From Azorinus chamasolen (Eukaryota > Mollusca > Bivalvia > Cardiida > Solecurtidae), in assembly GCA_963576725.1 (NCBI GenBank), contig OY755242.1:22317315-22381314 (forward strand): a stretch of DNA of 64,000 nucleotides, in the 5' to 3' direction. The notes beneath the pieces were generated by a model. The model was not told the DNA's origin and searched no databases. It worked only from the letters and a program-made list of their open reading frames with translations. The translations under genes were made by a program, and so were the position numbers. Positions 48,575 through 57,500 of the stretch are shown piece by piece. Numbering within the stretch: the stretch's first letter is position 1; each line of letters starts with the position of its first letter.

Positions 48575-51500
48575 GTATCCAAACCTAAAAGTAACTTGTG
48601 TAAAATAGGTTTACTAACAGGAAACTGCTAATTAGATAAATGTCGGTGAAAAATGTTTAAAAAATTCTGGCTATCTTTGAAATTGTTTTACTGAATTTAG
48701 TATTATTTTTAATCCCTTGCAACAGGGTGGGAGGGCATTATAGGAATTGCCTCCGTCTGTCCATCCATCTGTCAGTAACAATTTTGTGTCCGCTCCATAT
48801 CTCCTATACCCCTGGAAGGATTTTCATGAAACTTGCCTCAAATGTTAACCAAGTTGCGACAATGTGCAGAACACATGTGGCAGTCATGTCGGCTCAAGGT
48901 CACATTTGAAGGTCAAATAATTTAACCTATAATTTCCATTACATTTTCGTGTCCGCTCCATATTTTCTAAACCCTTTGAAGGATTTTCATAAAACTTTAG
49001 TCAAATGTTAGCTAAATTGAGACGATGTGCAGAACACATATGACAGTTGTCGGGTCAAGGTCAAGTTTGAAGGTCGAGTGTAATTTGTTTTCTCTCCATA
49101 TCTCCTATACCCCTGGAAGGATTTTCATGAAACTTGCCTCAAATGTTAACCAAGTTCAGACGATTTGCAAAACACATTTGGCAGTCATTCAAGGTCAAGG
49201 TCGCATTTGAAGGTCAACTGTCTGTCCATAACAATTTCGTGTCAGCTCCATATCTCCTATACGCCTGGAAGTATTTTCATGAAACTTCAAACTTGCCTCA
49301 AATGTTAACCAAGTTGAGATGGTCACGATGTGCAGAACACATGTGGCAGTCATGTTGACTCAAGGTCAATGTCACATTTGAAGGTCAAATGTTTAAACCT
49401 TCAATTCCATTACATTTTTGTGTCCGCTGCATATCTTCTAAACCCTTTGAAAGATTTTCATGAAACTTGCCTCAAATGTTAACCAAGTTGTGCAGAACGC
49501 ATGTGACAGTCATGTCGGCTCAAGGTCAATGTCACATTTGAAGGTCAAATGCAATGTCTTAATTTAGGTGACGGCGGGGGATTTAGCTGTCCTTTGGACT
49601 GCCCTTTTTATACGCCCGAAGGGTCGTATTATGTTATGGTCTCCATCGTCTGGCCGTCTGGCTGGGTGTCCGTCCGTCCGTCTGTCTGTCTGTCTGTCCG
49701 TCCGTCCGTCCGTCCGTCCGTCCGTCCGTTAGCAAATTCGTGTCCTGGCTATAACTTACTCATTTTTTCTCCGATTTTCAAAATTCTTTCACACAAATGT
49801 TCAGTATCACTTGAAGGTGTGTCGCGTACAAAACCCAATTGTGAACTTTCAAGGTCAAGGTCACAAATAGGGCGTTAGCAATTTTCGTGTCCTTGCTAAA
49901 ACTTACTCATCTTTTCACCAATTTTCAAAATTCTTTCACACGTATGTTCAGTATCACTTGAAGGTGTGTCGCGTACAAAACCCAATGGTGAACTTTCAAG
50001 GTCAAGGTCACAAATAGGGCGTTAGCAATTCTGTCCGTCCGTCCGTTAGCAAATTCGTGTCCTGGCTATAACTTACTCATTTTTTCTCCGATTTTCAAAA
50101 TTCTTTCACACAAATGTTCAGTATCACTTGAAGGTGTGTCGCGTACAAAACCCAATTGTGAACTTTCAAGGTCAAGGTCACAAATGTCCGTCCGTCCGTC
50201 CGTTAGCAAATTCGTGTCCTGGCTATAACTTACTCATTTTTTCTCCGATTTTCAAAATTCTTTCACACAAATGTTCAGTATCACTTGAAGGTGTGTCGCG
50301 TACAAAACCCAATTGTGAACTTTCAAGGTCAAGGTCACAAATAGGGCGTTAGCAATTTTCGTGTCCTTGCTAAAACTTACTCATCTTTTCACCAATTTTC
50401 AAAATTCTTTCACACGTATGTTCAGTATCACTTGAAGGTGTGTCGCGTACAAAACCCAATGGTGAACTTTCAAGGTCAAGGTCACAAATAGGGCGTTAGC
50501 AATTCTGTCCGTCCGTCCGTTAGCAAATTCGTGTCCTGGCTATAACTTACTCATTTTTTCTCCGATTTTCAAAATTCTTTCACACAAATGTTCAGTATCA
50601 CTTGAAGGTGTGTCGCGTACAAAACCCAATTGTGAACTTTCAAGGTCAAGGTCACAAATAGGGCGTTAGCAATTTTCGTGTCCTTGGTAAAACTTACTCA
50701 TCTTTTCACCAATTTTCAAAATTCTTTCACACATATGTTCAGTATCACTTGAAGGTGTGTCGCGTACAAAACCCAATGGTGAACTTTCAAGGTCAAGGTC
50801 ACAAATAGGGCGTTAGCAATTCTGTCCGTCCGTTAGCAAATTCGTGTCCTGGCTATAACTTACTCATTTTTTCTCCGATTTTCAAAATTCTTTCACACAT
50901 ATGTTCAGTATCACTTGAAGGTGTGTCGCGTACAAAACCCAATTGTGAACTTTCAAGGTCAAGGTCACAAATAGGGCTTCAGTATCACTTGAAGGTGTGT
51001 TGCATACAAAACCCAATTGTGAACTTTCAAGGTCAAGGTCACAAATAGAGCGTTAGCAAATTTTGTGTCCTGGCTGTAGCTAACTAGACCTACATCATTA
51101 CCTTTAAGGTCAGTCATATTTTTATGCCCCCAAAGCTAGGCTTTGGCGGCATATAGTGATCGCACCGTGCGTGTGTGGGTGTGTGTGTGTGTGGGTGTGT
51201 GGGTGGGTGGGTGGGTGTGTGGGTGGGTGGGTGGGTGTGTGGGTGTGTGTACATTTTGTCCGGAGTATATTTCCTTTGTCACATCAGCTACGGATACCAA
51301 ATTTGGTGTGTGAGTTCATCTTGGGATGGGGGAGTGTCGCGTACCATTTTCATGTCACTGTGACCTTGACCTTGACCTTTGACCTTGATTTTACAAAAAG
51401 CTTGTCCGGAGCATATCTCCTTTACCTTACCAGCTACAGATTCCAAATTTGCTGTGTGAGTTCATCTTGGGATGGCGGAGTGTCGCGTACCATTTTCAGG

Positions 51501-54500
51501 TCACTGTGACCTTGACCATGACCTTTGACCTTGATTTTAAAAAAAGCTTATGCCTTACCAGCTACAAAAAGCTTGTCCGGAGTATATCTCCTATACCTTA
51601 CCAGCTAAGGATTCCAAATTTGGTGTGTGAGTTCATCTTGGGATGGAGGAGTGTTGCGTACCATTTTCAGATCACTGTGACCTTGACCATGACCTTTGAC
51701 CGATTTTACAAAAAGCTTGTCCGGAGCATATCTCCTTTACCTTACCAGCTACAGATTCCAAATTTGCTGTGTGAGTTCATCTTGGGATGGCGGAGTGTCG
51801 CGTACCATTTCCAGGTCACCTTGACCTTGACCTTTGACCTCGATTTTAAAAACCGCTTATATCTTACCAGCTACAAAAAGCTTGTCCGGAGTATATCTCC
51901 TATTCCTTACCAGCTAAGGATTCCAAATTTGGTGTGTGAGTTCATCTTGGGATGGAGGAGTGTCTCGTACCATTTTCAGATCACTGTGACCTTGACCATG
52001 ACCTTTGACCGATTTTACAAAAAGCTTGTCCGGAGCATATCTCCTTTACCTTACCAGCTACAGATTCCAAATTTGGTGTGTGAGTTCATCTTGGGATGGC
52101 GGAGTGTCATGTACCATTTCCAGGTCACTATGACCTTAACCTTGACCTTGACCTTGACCGATTTTACAAAAAGCTTGTCCAGAGCATATCTCTTATACCT
52201 TACCAGATACGGATTCCAAATTTGGTGTGTGAGATCACCTTCAGATGGCAGAGTGTCGCGTACCATTTTCAGGTCACTGTGACCTTGACCTTGACCTTCG
52301 ACCTCAATGTTACAAAAAAGGTTGTCCAGAGAATATCTCCTATACCTTACCAGCTACGGATTCCAAATTTAATGTGTGAGTTTATCTTGGGATGACGGTG
52401 TGTCACGTACCATTTTCAGGTCACTGTGACCTTGACCTTTGACCTAGATTTTACACAAAGCTTGTCCGGAGCATTTTTCCTATACCTTACCAGCTACGGA
52501 TTCCAAATTTGATTTGTGAGTTCATCTTGGGATGGCGGAGAGTCGTGTACCATTTTCAGATCACTGACCTTGACCTTGACCTTTGACCTCAATTTTACAG
52601 TCCGGAGCATATCTTCTATATCTTACCAGATACAAAAAGCTTGTCCAGAGCATATCTCCTATACCTTAAACGTTGACAATCAACCCAGGGTCCTTTTTAA
52701 CGTTGAGAATGACTTAGGGTCCTTTTTAACTAAGTTTTGACGCTTGGCTCTTTTCTTAGCTATCATAATCCAAAGGTTCTGTTTCTAATGTTAAGAACTG
52801 ACTCCTGTGTCATTTTTAACAGCATCAAAATTTCATGTTACACCTGCATTGTTTTTCCGCCAAAATGCATTTCGGTGTCAAACACTTTGGGGGCATTTGT
52901 CACCCGTGACGACTCTCTTGTTCATTCTGGAGTTATTGCCCTTTGATAGTTTCGGGTATCAATTTCTTGTGCAACTAACTCCTCCTTTATTTTTCAACAT
53001 AATTTTATAGAACAGCCTTCGGGCGTATATTGCCCCGTCTCGCGGTGCTCTTGTTTTTATTAGCTCGTCTGTTTCGAAGAAAAGTGGAGCTATTGTGATC
53101 ACTGGGTCGTAGTCGTCGTTGTCTTTGTCGGTGTGCAAAAACTTTAATGTAGCTCATTGCTCGATCAACATGAAACTTCATAGGTTAGTAGATCTCAAAA
53201 TTTTGGAGTTATGGCCCTTTATTGTTTTCAAAAAAATTAATTTAGCTGGACAAGCACTAAATCAGGCGAGCGTTGTCGCCGCACGCGGCTCTTGCTTTAT
53301 TTTTGTTGTAATGATTATTTAAATATAGAATGGTGGTTAATCGAATTAACCTTGTGTTTGAGGTTAACCATGTTCACAGTGGACTGGTTAATTATTTGGT
53401 TAACCATAATTTTCATTCAATAAGAAAGGGTATACTTCTCGATAGGAATGAGAATGACAAACAGTGCAGACCCTGATCAGAGATCTACTCTAGGAGCCCT
53501 CTGGTCTGGATCTATACTGTTTGCAAATGCCAGTACACATGTGTCTCACATTCAGAGGGTTAAAGAATTACAACAGACACCAATATTTGTAAACAATTGC
53601 GCAATTAGTGTGTAAACAAGCCTCTAGATATATACATGTAAGAGTGACAGTCCATGTACTTTTTTCCATTAAACCCATACTTTTGATTCTTCATTAGAAT
53701 TTCGAGGAGTAGATAAGATGTGTAAATTAAAACATTTTTCATAATACAGTATAACCTCTCTAGAACGGCCACTAAATTTTAATAATTAGTTGGTTTTTCG
53801 GGCAGGTGGCTGCTTAAAGCAAGGATGAAAGTAAAACACAAAGCTCCTATAGGAACATTCTGTTTTAAGCAGCCACCTGCCTTTAGCACAAAATACTTGG
53901 TGTAATTTAGTAGCCGTTATAGAGAGGTTTTACTGTAGCTTTTTATTTCTCCAACAATTTCTAAAGATGGGATTTGGCGGAGAAATGACAATGTTAGTAT
54001 CTGAGTATGCGCCTTTGTATAATGTGTGTATATTACATGTAGTTCAGAGAATCATCTCAAATTTATGGAGAATGGATCCGAAATATTCCCTTTATCTAGA
54101 GGTCTGGTGTAAAGACTTAATTCTTTTAAAGTTTATGTTATGAATATTCATGTAAGAAATAAAGACTTTATGAGTATTCATTAACTGAACTTTTTTATTT
54201 GCATATATGCAAGGGAATTTTTGGCTTTGGCAAAAGTTTATATTTTTCCATAAGCAAACAGGACAGACCCTGTTCAGACAGTTCCTTTCCTTGTTTGCAA
54301 AGACATAAATATGTGCACATATGGAGTAAGGGGTAAAAATATATTTCAGCTTTGCTTATGAATGTTTTCTTACATGTATATACGTGTAGTGCTAGCAAAA
54401 AGGCCTTTAACCTATTCCCTCATATGCTATTTTTAGACCCAACCTCTTTGAATTAATCTATCGAAAAAGAGTATTAACTATAGACCAGGAAAAGTTTAGA

Positions 54501-57500
54501 ATCTGTGTAGTATTGAAACCATTGTGGTAAATAGAGCATTTGCTTCTGTGGAGCAAATGCTCTATTTGTCACAATGGTTTCAAAAAGTTACTTTTACAGA
54601 GGCGTAGAAAGGTGTATTTATGGAGGAAGGGGTTAAACCCTTTACCCCATAGACCTTTAAAGTTTTAACCCTTTTACAAACACAGTAGACCTGGGTCAGA
54701 TGGCTCCTGTGTGTAGGATCCCTCTTTATTCTTATCAGGGTCTGCACTATTTGCTTATGAAGTCATGATGATTGGTCCAAAATCTTTGCCAAACTCGAAA
54801 TAATTAATATTGATTATGTTGTCATTTCTGACATGAATATTTATGGAGTAATTGGTCTATCAACAAAGTTTGCAAATGCCAATAGACAGATAACATACCA
54901 CAATCCATTTGAGCATTCCATCTTATACTTTATTACTTAACCCTTTAACTGATAATTACATATGTTGATGCCTTTGCACACAGTATAGACCCAGATCAGA
55001 TGTCTTCTTCAGCTAATAAATACCCATGTCAAAGTCTTAAGTCAGGCTTAGTAAAAGGGACTAAAAACCATCATTTAGACTGAAACAGAACCATATTAGC
55101 AGTCACATTTGATATAAATGTCACATTATGTGATAGCCGATCAGGATCTGATCTGTTTGCCACCAATTGTGGCCTATTCTGCTTGGTTTACATGACAAAA
55201 GTTTTCAATCTGTTTAGAGGTCATGTTTTCAATGTTTCAGCTGAACTGGATCTGTACTGGTTACAATTCCTAAAAAAGTTGTTTTTCATACAGTGGTGCT
55301 CAAATACCTATGTTTTATGTTATAATAGGAGCTGGAAATACTCAGGGCTATTATTCAAGGCTTGGAGACAGCAGAGGTGAACTGGATTGGAATGGAAGAC
55401 CAGCCCTTGGTTCAGAGTGTCAAAGACCTGGTGGAACAGGTAAGTAAAATCAAGTCCCGTTAGGCATTTGAGAATTTTTATTTCAGAAAAGTTTCATATT
55501 TATAAAGAGGCTTACCAAGGGTCGATAAAATTGAAAACCGACTGCAAATATATACTATAAACTGCATATAACAACCATAGAATGAATTAACATGGGGGTC
55601 TAATTATAAGAGCAGCTGGTTGCTTAACTCATTTCTCCTAGGCTATTTTTAGACCCTACCTTTTTGTGTCACCTGCCGAGAGGCAGTGTGTCACTTAGGG
55701 ATCACTTTTCCGTCGTCTATCTGTCTGTCAGTCACACTTTCTTTTTTTGCCTGTCATTTCTAAACTTATCATTATAGAGTAGAGCTTTCAAATTTCACAT
55801 GTTCTGATTTTCGTCGGACTCTTTTTTGCCTGTCATTTCTAAACTAATCATTAAAGAGCTTTCAAATTTCAGAGGCGAGCAGGTGGCATCAAATTTCAGA
55901 GGCGAGCAGGTGGCACATGTGTTCCTCCGAACACTCTTGTTTAATGAATCTTCCGAAAAAGAGAAAACTAGAGAAAAGGAAAAATTTAGAATTTTGTAGC
56001 TTGAAACCATTGTGATAAATAGAGCATTTGCTCCTATTGGAGCAAATGCTCTATTTATCACATTGGTTTCACAATTTGATTTTTATAGATGCGCAAAAAT
56101 GGGTCACTGGGGGTAATGTTTTAATGCAGGACAAAGGTACAGAATAAGTTGAGTTGGACAGGTATTACTGTATGGATACTATTGTTACTACATTCTGTGG
56201 GTTTTGTTCATGAAAGCCTGTGCAACTGCAATGTAGATTGGATTAGATGACCTCAGTAGGATTTCACTTGCTCATGCAAAAAGACTGACTGGAACCATGT
56301 ACATGTACAAGATTGCTAGGACATCAAGGTCCTCTGGATTTGCTTAAACATTAATAGGAAATTATGGATATATGAATATTAAATGCCTAAAGTTTTATAT
56401 TGACACTGGATGTTTTGGCCTTGACAGAACAGAAGAATCTATATCTAACAGCAGCTCTGACACAGGCTGTGTTGGCCTAGACAGTACAGTAGAATCTATA
56501 TCTAACTGCAGATCTGACACAGGCTGTGTTGGCCTAGACAGTACAGTACAATCTATATCTAACTGCAGATCTGACACAGGCTGTGTTGGCCTAGACAGTA
56601 CAGTAGAATCTATATCTAACTGCAGATCTGACACAGACTGTATTGGCCTAGACAGTACAGTAGAATCTATATCTAACTGCAGATCTGACACAGGATGTAT
56701 TGGCCTAGACAGTACAGTACAATCTATATCTAACTGCAGATCTGACACAGGCTGTGTTGGCCTAGACAGTACAGTAGAATCTATATATAACTGCCGATCT
56801 GACACAGGCTGTGTTGGCCTAGACAGTACAGTACAATCTATATCTAACTGCAGATCTGACACAGGCTGTGTTGGCCTAGACAGTACAGTACAATCTATAT
56901 CTAACTGCAGATCTGACACAGGCTGTATTGGCCTAGACAGTACAGTACAATCTATATCTAACTGCAGATCTGACACAGGCTGTGTTGGCCTAGACAGTAC
57001 AGTAGAATCTATATCTAACTGCCGATCTGACACAGGCTGTGTTGGCCTAGACAGTACAGTACAATCTATATCTAACTGCAGATCTGACACAGGCTGTGTT
57101 GGCCTAGACAGTACAGTACAATCTATATCTAACTGCAGATCTGACACAGGCTGTATTGGCCTAGACAGTACAGTACAATCTATGTCTAACTGCAGATCTG
57201 AGATTGTATGATTTATTATGTTAACAGAACAGGCCCTGATCAGACAGCTGTTTGCATGGGGTTAATGCTTTATATTATGAATATTCATGTAAGATATGAT
57301 GAACATTGTTTAACTTTAGTTTTATAATGGCATATATGTATATGAAAATGGGAATTTTTAACCATTGCAGAAAATATAGAATTCAATTTGTATTATTCCA
57401 TAAGCAAACAAGACATATTCTGATCACACAGCACACAGGATCTGTCAGATCTGGATCTGCTCTGTAAATGCACAATTATGAATCTCTGTAGGGTTAAATG

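Noticed and set aside
51156..52282. Frames of 62-277 codons with [14 protein letters not shown] repeats
   Set aside because: Frames drift between tandem units and occur in several phases, with no conserved protein motif.
56372..57211. 279-codon plus and 250-codon minus frames
   Set aside because: Pure 57-bp periodicity within ZWILCH intron 2, open on both strands.
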